15,985 nucleotides of DNA from Mariaggregatimicrobium sp964498785 (GCA_964498785.1 CAZCJL010000144.1:1-15985), one strand, 5' to 3'. Numbered from the stretch's first letter, positions 1-7,017 are shown. Program-made: numbers and translations. Notes: generated from the letters alone by a model not told the origin.

Positions 1-12
1 TGCCCGATAGAA

Positions 13-144
13 GCTGTATCATAAGTCTGATTTTTTTGTAAAATGTCATTCCGGGATTGTTCCGGAATATCCTGATTATTATAAATTTAGGGGATTCCTG
101 CATTCGCAGGAATGACGCCAAAAAATGACATTTTACAAAAAGTG
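13..144 (-). repeat. TIR-bearing palindromic element, copy A
   Basis: This is a reverse-oriented copy of the ~130-bp element seen at 3491, 8732, 12023 and 15860. Its outer end at 13 begins GCTGTATCATAAGTC, which differs by one base from the family terminus. The inner GTCATTCC/GGAATGAC arms and the two hairpins are recognisable (CCGGGATTGTTCCGG at 51-65, CCTGCATTCGCAGG at 97-110). The other end, near 130-144, lacks the expected TTTTGATACAGC. It reads ATTTTACAAAAAG instead, which resembles the inside of the opposite arm, so this end looks recombined. It abuts and contributes codons to the truncated GIY-YIG gene. It belongs to the same subfamily as the 8732 and 15860 copies. Confidence 0.8.
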
Positions 145-296
145 TCTGGTAGCAAGCGGCAATTGTATTTTTTTGTAAATCCCCCGATCAAATTCTTTTT
201 ATGTTCATACACACGTCTAATAAGGTTGTTTGTAACTCCGGTGTAAAGTACATTGTTATGCTTGTTTGCCATCATGTACACATAACAGGTCTTCAT
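87..296 (-). pseudogene. GIY-YIG nuclease family protein, truncated by repeat element
   Basis: The first ~49 residues match the small single-domain GIY-YIG nuclease family (UPF0213/YhbQ-like, usually about 80-100 aa). Visible features are the YVY strand (residues 5-7), the Y-T-G of the second half-motif (18-20), then VTNNLIRRVYEHK (21-33) with the catalytic-type Arg (27/28) and His32, and GGFTKKYN. After that (about position 150 of the window) the reading frame runs into the repeat element. The final ~20 residues, ending VIPANAGIP, are translated repeat. The C-terminal half that carries the metal-binding Glu is absent, so nuclease activity is unlikely. No clear Shine-Dalgarno precedes the ATG at 294-296. 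I infer a decayed gene broken by insertion or recombination at the repeat. An alternative is a natural short relic that is still expressed. Confidence 0.7.
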
Positions 297-370
297 AATT
301 CCGCAATCAGAAAATGCTTTTCTTTGCAGGTATGATATAACTTTTTATCTCAGTTATTCACATTGAAAAG

Positions 371-410
371 GGAGGCACCTGCATTCGCAGGAGTGACGCC
401 TGAATAGTCA
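371..410 (-). repeat. fragment of the TIR palindromic element
   Basis: Positions 378-400 (ACCTGCATTCGCAGG, then AGTGACGCC) match one internal hairpin of the 130-bp element plus its GTCA(C/T)T flank, in reverse orientation. Both outer arms and the second hairpin are missing. It looks like a decayed remnant or a solo dRS3-like hairpin. Confidence 0.6.
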
Positions 411-534
411 CAAGTTAAATTTGAAATAAATAATGATTCAATAACAAACCTGATTATATTAGCTCTACAGCAAGCACAAAATCGATCATCTCCAAATATT
501 GTTCCGGGAGCATGATTGTGATATAATTTTTCTC

Positions 535-565
535 TTGACATTGTATCTTATCTGCTCTATATTTG
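535..565 (+). promoter_or_regulatory. promoter for the sensory operon (603 onward)
   Basis: TTGACA at 535-540 is followed after exactly 17 bp by TATATT at 558-563, which is a near-consensus sigma-70-type promoter. The same -10 read to 565 is TATATTTG, a full match to the TAnnTTTG box of Bacteroidetes/FCB primary sigma factors. Transcription would start around 570, leaving a ~33-nt leader with GGAAAG (594-599) just before the ATG at 603. This suggests constitutive expression of the sensor genes. It is a sequence match only. Confidence 0.65.
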
Positions 566-602
566 AACCAGTTGTCAAAAAATAATCCCTTTTGGAAAGA
601 CT

Positions 603-1967
603 ATGAAATTTAGCTCCCGTGATGAACCGGATCGTACCGATATTTCAAAATCGATAACCAGCAAGTATAACCTGGCTTTCTTCATTATCAGCGTTGCTAT
701 TTTATTGTCGTTACTGTTCCATTTTCTACCGATTAATCGATTTCAGAATTCGCTGGATAATGTGAAAAAAATTTATTATGCAGATAATATTACCCCGGCG
801 CATCAGAAAATAATCGATCGCTTCAATGAAAAATATAAAGGAAAGATCGAGGTGGTGCCGGTGGAGCTGCCGTTCAGCAAGTTCAATACGAATGAACGCA
901 AGGAGCTGATTGCACGAACGCTGCGAAATCGCAACAGCCGGATCGATATTTTCGCGGTGGATCAAATCTGGGTGTACCGTTTTGCCAAATGGGCAGAGCC
1001 GCTTTCCCGTTATTTTTCCAGTAAAGAACGTTCCCACATTTTGGAGCCTGCGCTGCATACCTGTTATTATAATAATATCCTCGTCGGAATTCCGTTGCAC
1101 ATCGATATTGGCGCGTTGTTTTACCGCCGGGATATTTTGCAGCAACTTCCCGATTTCCCGCTACTGGAACAGCGCTTGCAGAAATCGATTTCCTGGGATG
1201 AATTTATTCAATTAGAACAAAAGTTGAATTCATCATCGCCGTTCTTTGTTTTTCAGGGCGATAGTTATGAAGGCTTGATTTGCAATTTTCTGGAAATTTT
1301 GGGAAAACGAGATGAAGCGATCATTGAAAATGACACGCTGCGCCTCTCCCAGCCGGACGTGATTCAAAGCTGCCAGATGATGATCGATCTGATTTATAAA
1401 TATTCCCTGACGCCTCGAATTGTGACGACTTTTAATGAAAGCGCGAGCTACGAATACGCGCTGAAAAATGGTGTCCCGTTTTTCAGGGGCTGGCCCACTT
1501 TTTTACACGAAATCAATTCATACCCGAAAAGTAAGCGCAGGAACGCATCATTTGGAATTGCGCCGCTACCGCATTCCAACGGGAAACCACCGGCGTCCGT
1601 ATTCGGGGGCTGGAATCTGATGATTTCAAAACACTCAGCGGAAAAGGATGAGGCAGTGCTGTTTCTGAAATATGTGTTGTCGGAAGAGGCGCAGAAAATT
1701 TTGCTTCGGACCTCCGGCTTTTTACCGGTGTTGAAAAGCTCTTATGAAGATCAATCTCTCATTTCAGAAAACCAGCAGTTGCTTGTTTTCAAACAATTAC
1801 TCGATAAAGGCATTCACCGGCCGATGCATCCGAATTATACAAAAATGTCCGATATTTTATCCATGCAGATTCACAAAGCATTGACCGGAGAAATATCGGC
1901 AGAGCAGGCATTGACACTGGCAGAGGAAATGATCCGGACGAACAATTTAATTGAATCCATCGAATGA
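603..1967 (+). CDS. membrane-anchored family-1 extracellular solute-binding protein (sugar type)
   Basis: A 454-residue protein of the MalE/UgpB-like solute-binding family. Residues 24-43 form one hydrophobic segment after a charged N-terminus. It has no lipobox Cys and no AxA cleavage site, so the ligand-binding domain (about 55-450) should stay tethered to the inner membrane facing the periplasm. Family-like stretches include the opening strand and helix (NITPAHQKIIDRFNEKY), DIFAVDQIWV, IPLHIDIGALFYRRDIL, a Trp/Gly segment PFFRGWP, GGWNLMISKHS, and FLKYVLSEEAQKILLRTSGFLPV near the end. There are no ABC permease or ATPase genes nearby. Its stop overlaps the kinase start (ATGA), so the likely role is ligand sensing for that kinase rather than transport. 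The ligand is not determined; the family suggests a sugar or oligosaccharide. GGAAAG lies 3 nt before the ATG. Confidence 0.88.
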   Translation: MKFSSRDEPDRTDISKSITSKYNLAFFIISVAILLSLLFHFLPINRFQNSLDNVKKIYYADNITPAHQKIIDRFNEKYKGKIEVVPVELPFSKFNTNERKELIARTLRNRNSRIDIFAVDQIWVYRFAKWAEPLSRYFSSKERSHILEPALHTCYYNNILVGIPLHIDIGALFYRRDILQQLPDFPLLEQRLQKSISWDEFIQLEQKLNSSSPFFVFQGDSYEGLICNFLEILGKRDEAIIENDTLRLSQPDVIQSCQMMIDLIYKYSLTPRIVTTFNESASYEYALKNGVPFFRGWPTFLHEINSYPKSKRRNASFGIAPLPHSNGKPPASVFGGWNLMISKHSAEKDEAVLFLKYVLSEEAQKILLRTSGFLPVLKSSYEDQSLISENQQLLVFKQLLDKGIHRPMHPNYTKMSDILSMQIHKALTGEISAEQALTLAEEMIRTNNLIESIE

Positions 1968-3436
1968 AATTATTCAATAAGTTAAAAAACTATCATTTTG
2001 AAATCCGGCATTTGATTATTCTGTTTGCTGTGCTGGTTATTTTTCAAACAGTGTTGTCATATATTAATACGACCTCGACCAGTAATCTGCTTTCACGAAC
2101 GATGGAATTATACCGCCGCGATTCTGCCGAGAATATGGCGGACCTGATTACCACATCCATGGAAATGCTTTTAGAGAACAGTTTGCAAAATATTTCCAGA
2201 AATGAAATCAGCAAGCGGGGAACGATACGGGAGCTGAATATCATTCTCAGCCAGCAAACGCTGCAGCAGAATGTGAGTGAAATTTGCATTCTCGTGCCGA
2301 GTGAAGGCAGGGTATATGTCATTGAAGATGGCGAGGCATTGTATTCGTATTTCTTTGATAAGAAGCTGCCGGACATTCCGGCGAAGAATGTTCATCGAAC
2401 TGCAGTCGGTGTATATGCACGGGAGGCGACAGCTTTGTACAGGGATGAGCAGATCTACAGCGAGCTGGACGAGAATTACATGTTTCACGTACTCGTGCCA
2501 TTTGTGTTGCAGGGCGAATTGGTGGGCGCCGTATACATGCAGATTGCGCCGGATTTTTCCAAAATTCATCGGGAGATCAGCACGTCCTACGATGAGACCG
2601 GAGCGATTTTTTCAGCATTGATTTTAATCAGTCTGCTGGCAATGTTTTATATCAGCTCGTATATGCTGAAGGAGCGGGATATCGCACAGAAGCAGCTTTT
2701 TGAAGAACGCAAAATTCAGTTCCGACGGGAGATCGAGCATCAAAAAGAGGCATTGTTTACGCAGCGAATTTACCATGCCCATCACAAAGCGGAAAAAGTG
2801 ATGGGATTTATTAAAACAGATTTGCGCTCGATTCCTGATTATCATGTGGTGATCGATCGCGTTGTGAAATACGCAAATTTTGTCTCGCGGGTGATTTACG
2901 ATATGAAATCGTACGAGCCGCCGATCGAGGTAATACGCAATCCACTGTTCCGGACTGATATCAATGAGGTCATCACGTTCATCATCGATCATATTTTCAT
3001 GAGAGTATTCAAACCGGGGAAAGGAACGTCGTTCAAACTCGATCTCGATCCGAATGTGCCAGTGGTTTCGATTAACGAATACGTGATCTGGGAAATAATC
3101 GAACCGCTGATTCAAAATAGCATCGATCATAATTCTGTCAGACAGGTGACCGTGTTCATCCGGACGATTTTTGATTTGCAGCAGAATGTATCGACAATAA
3201 TCATCGAAGATGATGGCAGGGGTATCGCCGAAGAGTTGCTGCAAACCGGTGACAACGGTATGAAGCATATTTTTCTGGAACACACCTCTACAAAATCAAA
3301 GTCTGACAATTCGGGTTATGGCTGCTATCTGGCTTATGAAATCAGCAAAAAGCGCTGCGGGTGGACATTGGATGCGGAGAATCGAGAAGAGGGGGGAGCG
3401 CGGTTTATTATAACTGTTGGGCATGGGGATGAATAG
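1964..3436 (+). CDS. sensor histidine kinase with periplasmic Cache-like domain
   Basis: A 490-residue sensor kinase. TM1 is about residues 17-34 and TM2 about 213-235. They enclose a ~178-residue periplasmic domain with a Cache-like feel (VSEICILVPSEGRVYVIEDG, then FVLQGELVGAVYMQIAPDF). A charged helix (236-268) leads to a dimerisation segment with His271, His273 and His274. The ATPase domain shows the N box (E380-N385-D388-H389), G1 box DDGRGI (416-421), an F-box-like IFLEHTSTKS, and G2 SGYG (450-453). The segment after the histidines resembles a HisKA helix but lacks the usual acidic residue after the His and the Thr/Asn at +4, so the phospho-acceptor is uncertain. It overlaps the binding-protein gene by 4 bp (ATGA), implying translational coupling and a shared complex. 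The regulator at 3695 is the probable partner. Confidence 0.88.
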   Translation: MKLFNKLKNYHFEIRHLIILFAVLVIFQTVLSYINTTSTSNLLSRTMELYRRDSAENMADLITTSMEMLLENSLQNISRNEISKRGTIRELNIILSQQTLQQNVSEICILVPSEGRVYVIEDGEALYSYFFDKKLPDIPAKNVHRTAVGVYAREATALYRDEQIYSELDENYMFHVLVPFVLQGELVGAVYMQIAPDFSKIHREISTSYDETGAIFSALILISLLAMFYISSYMLKERDIAQKQLFEERKIQFRREIEHQKEALFTQRIYHAHHKAEKVMGFIKTDLRSIPDYHVVIDRVVKYANFVSRVIYDMKSYEPPIEVIRNPLFRTDINEVITFIIDHIFMRVFKPGKGTSFKLDLDPNVPVVSINEYVIWEIIEPLIQNSIDHNSVRQVTVFIRTIFDLQQNVSTIIIEDDGRGIAEELLQTGDNGMKHIFLEHTSTKSKSDNSGYGCYLAYEISKKRCGWTLDAENREEGGARFIITVGHGDE

Positions 3437-3490
3437 CACAATCGCGGGCATAGAAGGGATGTGGTTCGACCACGTTCTAACATGCCTCTG

Positions 3491-3624
3491 GGATTTTATC
3501 AAAAGTCATTTTTGGGTGTCATTCCTGCGAATGCAGGAATCCCCTAACTTTATGATAATCAGGAGATTCCGGGACAAGCCCGGAATGACATCAAATTAGA
3601 AGATCAAACTTTTGATACAGCCCC
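3491..3624 (+). repeat. TIR-bearing palindromic element, copy B (inside the sensory operon)
   Basis: This copy starts 55 bp after the kinase stop and ends 71 bp before the regulator ATG. The right end ACTTTTGATACAGCCCC is intact. The left end GGGATTTTATCAAAAGT pairs with it less well (three mismatches). Internal parts in order are GTCATTCC, hairpin CCTGCGAATGCAGG, an AT-rich middle, hairpin CCGGGACAAGCCCGG, and GGAATGAC. It is of the GGGTGTC subfamily together with the 12023 copy. If HK and RR were once a tight operon, this element was inserted into the junction. Confidence 0.85.
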
Positions 3625-3634
3625 GTCCTTTTTC

Positions 3635-3653
3635 AAACAGGGATTTTCTGTTT
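3635..3653. promoter_or_regulatory. short dyad upstream of the response regulator
   Basis: AAACAG-(GGATTTT)-CTGTTT is a perfect 6-bp inverted repeat 42 bp before the regulator ATG. It could be an operator or a weak RNA hairpin. No convincing -35/-10 pair or GG-N10-GC motif is seen in this gap, so read-through from the kinase gene is the simpler expression model. Confidence 0.25.
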
Positions 3654-3694
3654 CATGCTATTGAAAATATTAAACTTTAAATAGAGTGCACAAA

Positions 3695-5143
3695 ATGGAT
3701 CAAAACATCATTCGATTACTGGTCGTGGAAGACGAGGAGTTTGACGTCCTGCGTATCGAAAGTACGCTGAAACCATTCCGGGATCGCATTCAGATCGCTG
3801 ATGTCGTTTCCAGTGGTGAAGATGCTTTGGACTGTGTCGAAAGGAACTTGGATCGTTACGACATCATCATCATGGATTATCAAATCTCCGGCAGTATTTA
3901 TGGGGAGCAGTTAATTCGGAAAATCAGAGCTATAGATCCGACGCTGCAAATCATCGTGATCACGAAAAAGACAATTAATCAAACCAATCTGCATTTTGCG
4001 AATCAATTAATCGATAGCGGCGCGTACTGGTTCGGCACCAAATATCCCGGCGATATTGAGGAATTTATTTACCAGCCAACGGATTTTGGTTTGAGTATTA
4101 TCAATGCGTATGAAAAACGACGACTGGAAATCCGTAACTCCCGCTCCCAAAACAAGCTGGATAAAAACATCGAGGATAATCTCCGTAATAAACCGCTCAT
4201 TGGTGAATCTCGTTTGATACAGTATTTAAGAGAATTAATACACAATTATGCGGCTGTGAATACAACAGTGCTGATCCAGGGTGAATCAGGAACTGGCAAA
4301 GAAATCGTCGCGGCGCATATTCATTACCAGAGCACGCGGAAGTATGAAAATTATATCACGGTAAATTGTGCAGCGATCCCGCGGGAATTGATCGAGAGCG
4401 AATTATTCGGATTTGAAAAAGGATCATTCAGCGGCGCGGATAAAGACAAAGCCGGACTCTTTGAACAGGCCGACGGCGGCACAATTTTGCTGGATGAAAT
4501 CGGAGAGCTGCCCAGAACCGCACAGGCAAAGCTGCTACGTGTGTTGCAGGAAGGCGAAATCGACAAGATCGGTCGCAAGCAGAAATGCAAAGTCGATGTC
4601 CGGGTGCTGGCGTCCACAAACCGGGATTTGAAAACCCTGGTGCAGCAGAAACAATTTCGGGAGGATTTGTTTTACCGGCTGAATATTCTTCGGATTGAAG
4701 TCCCGCCGTTGCGGGAGCGCGGAGAGGACATTCTGCTGTTATTCGACTATTTCATCAATTTTTACAGCCAGGATTTTGGCATCATTCCGCCAAAGATTGA
4801 TGAATCTATCAAACAGGTATTGATGAATTATCATTGGCGCGGAAATATTCGTCAGTTGAAAAGCCTAACGCAGCGAATTTTGCTGCAAAAAGTTGAACAG
4901 ATTAATGACCTGATCGTTCAGGCGAATTTGGGAGCTGATCAACAAAAGGATACAAGCGAATTTATTCCGGACTCATTGTCTCAAACCCGTATTTTGACGC
5001 TGAAAGAAATGGAGCAGCGAATGCGAAAAAAATATATCCAATTTGTGAGAGAGCACAGTCAGAATGATAAGGAGGCTGCCAGCAAGCTGGGGATGGCGCC
5101 GCCAAATTATCATCGAATGTGCAAAGAGCTTGGTTTGAAGTAA
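3695..5143 (+). CDS. sigma-54-dependent NtrC-family response regulator
   Basis: A three-domain activator of 482 residues. The receiver (about 1-125) has the acidic pair E12-D13, the phospho-acceptor D61 in IIIMDYQ, and a Lys in FGTKYPGD. The AAA+ domain (about 165-400) has Walker A GESGTGKE (196-203), the sigma-54 contact loop GSFSGA (243-248, a variant of GAFTGA), Walker B TILLDEIGEL (D267-E268), and the FREDLFYRLN and VPPLRERGED segments typical of the family. A Fis-type helix-turn-helix closes the protein (DKEAASKLGMAPPNYHRM). I start at ATG 3695, with GAG eight nt upstream, rather than the in-frame GTG at 3686, which has no ribosome site. It should hydrolyse ATP to open sigma-54 promoters on kinase-driven phosphorylation. 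The obvious target is the promoter at 5324-5339. Confidence 0.93.
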   Translation: MDQNIIRLLVVEDEEFDVLRIESTLKPFRDRIQIADVVSSGEDALDCVERNLDRYDIIIMDYQISGSIYGEQLIRKIRAIDPTLQIIVITKKTINQTNLHFANQLIDSGAYWFGTKYPGDIEEFIYQPTDFGLSIINAYEKRRLEIRNSRSQNKLDKNIEDNLRNKPLIGESRLIQYLRELIHNYAAVNTTVLIQGESGTGKEIVAAHIHYQSTRKYENYITVNCAAIPRELIESELFGFEKGSFSGADKDKAGLFEQADGGTILLDEIGELPRTAQAKLLRVLQEGEIDKIGRKQKCKVDVRVLASTNRDLKTLVQQKQFREDLFYRLNILRIEVPPLRERGEDILLLFDYFINFYSQDFGIIPPKIDESIKQVLMNYHWRGNIRQLKSLTQRILLQKVEQINDLIVQANLGADQQKDTSEFIPDSLSQTRILTLKEMEQRMRKKYIQFVREHSQNDKEAASKLGMAPPNYHRMCKELGLK

Positions 5144-5206
5144 TTATAAATTTGATAATTTGATTATAAAAACTATAATCGGATTATAATTTTGATAATT
5201 TTTTTC
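5143..5206. promoter_or_regulatory. 20-bp-phased AT-rich repeats: candidate enhancer (UAS) and/or terminator
   Basis: ATTATAA occurs at 5143-5149, 5163-5169 and 5183-5189, exactly 20 bp (two helical turns) apart. TTTGATAATTT occurs at 5151-5161 and 5191-5201, exactly 40 bp apart. GATTATA (5162-5168) and TATAATC (5174-5180) form a 19-bp dyad, and GATTATA recurs at 5182-5188. The array lies 120-180 bp upstream of the sigma-54-type promoter, the usual distance for NtrC-type activator sites. The block also ends in a run of T (5200-5206) and begins at the regulator stop codon, so the AT-only stems could instead act as a weak terminator. Both roles are inferred. Confidence 0.5.
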
Positions 5207-5267
5207 CCCGATGGAATTCCCCGAATTTTGAAATTTTCAGCATTGTCTGGTAGATGTCAATCTTTTG

Positions 5268-5283
5268 TTAACACTTAAGTTAA
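5268..5283. promoter_or_regulatory. palindrome between phased repeats and sigma-54-type promoter
   Basis: TTAAC-ACTTAA-GTTAA is a 5-bp inverted repeat containing the perfect palindrome ACTTAAGT. It is centred about 55 bp upstream of the candidate -24 element. It may be a second protein site or a bend-related sequence; there is no further evidence. Confidence 0.2.
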
Positions 5284-5323
5284 ATCCTTATTGAAAAGTG
5301 CAGGTATAAACGGATCAGGAATA

Positions 5324-5339
5324 TGGTCTCTGGTTTGCA
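5324..5339 (+). promoter_or_regulatory. sigma-54 (-24/-12) type promoter for the symporter gene
   Basis: TGG at 5324-5326 and TTGCA at 5335-5339 give the invariant GG-N10-GC spacing, and TTGCA is a perfect -12 element. The -24 half beyond TGG (TCTC) is poor against TGGCACG. The predicted start is near 5350, about 30 nt before the ATG at 5382. The gene immediately upstream encodes a sigma-54 activator, which makes this match much more meaningful than its sequence score alone. I scanned the other intergenic regions by eye for GG-N10-GC and saw no comparable site. Confidence 0.55.
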
Positions 5340-5381
5340 TGTCAGGAATGTAAATTGATAAAAATACAATATCGAAAATAA

Positions 5382-6935
5382 ATGATTGACACAGTTGTCC
5401 TGATCATATATTTCTCACTGATTATTGGAATCGGTGTTTATTTTTCCCGCGGGCGGAAGAATAGTGAAGATTATTTTCTCGCAGGGAAAAACGTGAACTG
5501 GCTTGTCGTTGCAGGGTCGCTTCTTGCAATCGGAATCTCGAGTGAACACCTCATCAGCCTTACTGCCGCCGGAGCACGCCGGGGCCTGGCAATCGCCAAT
5601 TTCGAGTGGCTTGCCGGATTAATGGTACTGATTCTCGCATGGTTATTCATCCCGATCTATTCACGAGCACAAACTTACACTGTACCCGAATTTTTAGAAC
5701 AGCGCTACAACCGTAGCATCCGATTTATCATCTCAATATTCACAATTTTGATTTACGTATGTACCCGAATGACAGTGATTCTGTTTGCCGGTGGTTGGTT
5801 ATTAAATCAGGTCTTGGGCTGGGATATAATGACGACCACGGTCGTCATTATTGTACTCACAGGAGTGTATACGATCGCCGGCGGTTTGAAGGCAGTTATG
5901 TACACTGATGTCGCCGGCGCATTCATCTTAATCATTGGCGCAATTGTTCTTATGGCGCTGGGAATTTGTGAAACCGGAGGATTATCAGAATTGAAGACGC
6001 AGCTTACACCAGAGTTTTTTTCGGTATTGAAGCCGCTTGCTGATCCTGATTTTCCGTGGCTCGGTGTTTTATTAGGGGCGCCGATTATCGGAATCTGGTA
6101 CTGGTGCTCCGACCAGATGGTTGTGCAGCGCGTGCTCAGTGCGAAAAACAGGGACCATGCCAACACAGGCGTGCTACTTGCCGGATTCATAAAATTGTTG
6201 ATTATATTATTTTTGGTAGTGCCCGGACTTATCGCATTGGTGCTGTTCCCGGAAATTTCCGCAGATAATGCATTGCCAGCAATGATGACCAGTCATTTAC
6301 TCCCGGCTGGATTGAAAGGAATTGTAATCGCAATGTTTTTAGCCGCAATGATGTCGTCACTGGCAGGGGTTTTTAACAGCACGGCTACATTGGTGACCAT
6401 GGATTTTTATCGAATCATAAAGCCCGGCGCGAATCAACGAAAGCTGGTGCTGGTAGGTCGTTTAACCACAGCAGTGCTGGTGATTTTGGCGATACTTTCT
6501 GTACCGCTCGTTCGTGACCTCAGTCTGGCATTTTTCAAGTATCTGATTTTGATCCCGTTTTATCTGAGTCCGCCAATTGCCGTGATTTTTCTGTTCAGTC
6601 TGCGGAAAAAAGCACACGTTGCAGCAGCAATGAATACGTTGGTTGTGGGAATTATTATCGGCGCAGCACGATTCCTCATCGAAATATTCGGCGTTTCTGT
6701 GCCCAACAGTTACAGATGGCTCTTGGAAATGAATTTGCTGTACTTCACCATTTTATTATTCGTTATATCAATGCTAATTTTTGTCGGAACCTGTCTGGTG
6801 TCGCGGCAGGCAGTTGATCAACTGTTGATCGAAAAGATGACATATAAATCAGGACAATCCAGTAACCGTTCGCTGGTATTTGGCTCGTTGGCAATGATTT
6901 TATTAGTGGTTATTTTTATTTCGATGTTTTACTGA
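5382..6935 (+). CDS. sodium:solute symporter (SSS family, SGLT-like sugar transporter)
   Basis: A 517-residue inner-membrane carrier with about 14 hydrophobic segments, a typical SSS length. It begins with a membrane helix (MIDTVVLIIYFSLIIGIG) followed by the family stretch SEDYFLAGKNVNWLVVAGSL. IWYWCSDQMVVQR (238-250) closely resembles the corresponding part of SGLT sugar carriers. FLAAMMSSLAGVFNSTATL (319-337) carries the A-x-x-S-S pattern (A322, S325, S326) that lines the sodium site in vSGLT, as I recall it. This points to sodium-coupled uptake of a monosaccharide or polyol; the exact substrate is not visible. No Shine-Dalgarno is apparent before the ATG. The gene follows the response regulator with a 238-bp control region and is the best candidate for its regulated target. 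Confidence 0.92.
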   Translation: MIDTVVLIIYFSLIIGIGVYFSRGRKNSEDYFLAGKNVNWLVVAGSLLAIGISSEHLISLTAAGARRGLAIANFEWLAGLMVLILAWLFIPIYSRAQTYTVPEFLEQRYNRSIRFIISIFTILIYVCTRMTVILFAGGWLLNQVLGWDIMTTTVVIIVLTGVYTIAGGLKAVMYTDVAGAFILIIGAIVLMALGICETGGLSELKTQLTPEFFSVLKPLADPDFPWLGVLLGAPIIGIWYWCSDQMVVQRVLSAKNRDHANTGVLLAGFIKLLIILFLVVPGLIALVLFPEISADNALPAMMTSHLLPAGLKGIVIAMFLAAMMSSLAGVFNSTATLVTMDFYRIIKPGANQRKLVLVGRLTTAVLVILAILSVPLVRDLSLAFFKYLILIPFYLSPPIAVIFLFSLRKKAHVAAAMNTLVVGIIIGAARFLIEIFGVSVPNSYRWLLEMNLLYFTILLFVISMLIFVGTCLVSRQAVDQLLIEKMTYKSGQSSNRSLVFGSLAMILLVVIFISMFY

Positions 6936-6936
6936 T

Positions 6937-6969
6937 AGATTTCCGAAATCTTTAAGATTTCGGAAATCT
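6937..6969. terminator. long perfect hairpin after the symporter gene
   Basis: AGATTTCCGAAATCT and AGATTTCGGAAATCT form a perfect 15-bp stem with a 3-nt TTA loop, starting 1 bp after the stop codon. Each arm is itself a palindrome (GATTTC-C-GAAATC). There is no T-run downstream, so it may act as a Rho-independent-like stop, an mRNA 3'-end stabiliser, or simply a repeat. It could attenuate read-through into the secreted-protein gene at 7052. Confidence 0.6.
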
Positions 6970-7000
6970 GATCAAAAGGGTAGTATGAAAGATTCAAATC

Positions 7001-7017
7001 GCTCAAGATGAGCTTTT
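7001..7017 (+). terminator. small stem-loop with T-run before the 7052 gene
   Basis: GCTCA-AGA-TGAGC is followed directly by TTTT. The stem is only 5 bp, so termination efficiency is doubtful. Together with the 6937 hairpin it suggests some transcriptional separation of the symporter and the next gene. Confidence 0.3.

Noticed and set aside
350..541. 63-residue - strand reading frame (MSREKLYHNHAPG...)
   Set aside because: The last ~15 residues are translated repeat fragment, the start overlaps the strong promoter at 535-565, and I recognise no family. It may be a relic, but a gene call is not supported.
2624..3283. 219-residue - strand reading frame opposite the kinase
   Set aside because: It is antisense to well-conserved kinase motifs (N, G1 boxes). 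It has no signal for its own translation and its composition is that of a shadow frame.
3417..3599. Small + strand reading frame ending SFLRMQESP...FRDKPGMTSN
   Set aside because: It overlaps the kinase end and its recognisable part is a translation of repeat copy B; the same peptide appears in copy C. Such repeat-derived peptides are a common annotation artefact.
3686..3694. GTG start adding three residues to the response regulator
   Set aside because: No ribosome-binding sequence precedes it, whereas ATG 3695 has GAG at a normal distance and the receiver domain begins right after it.
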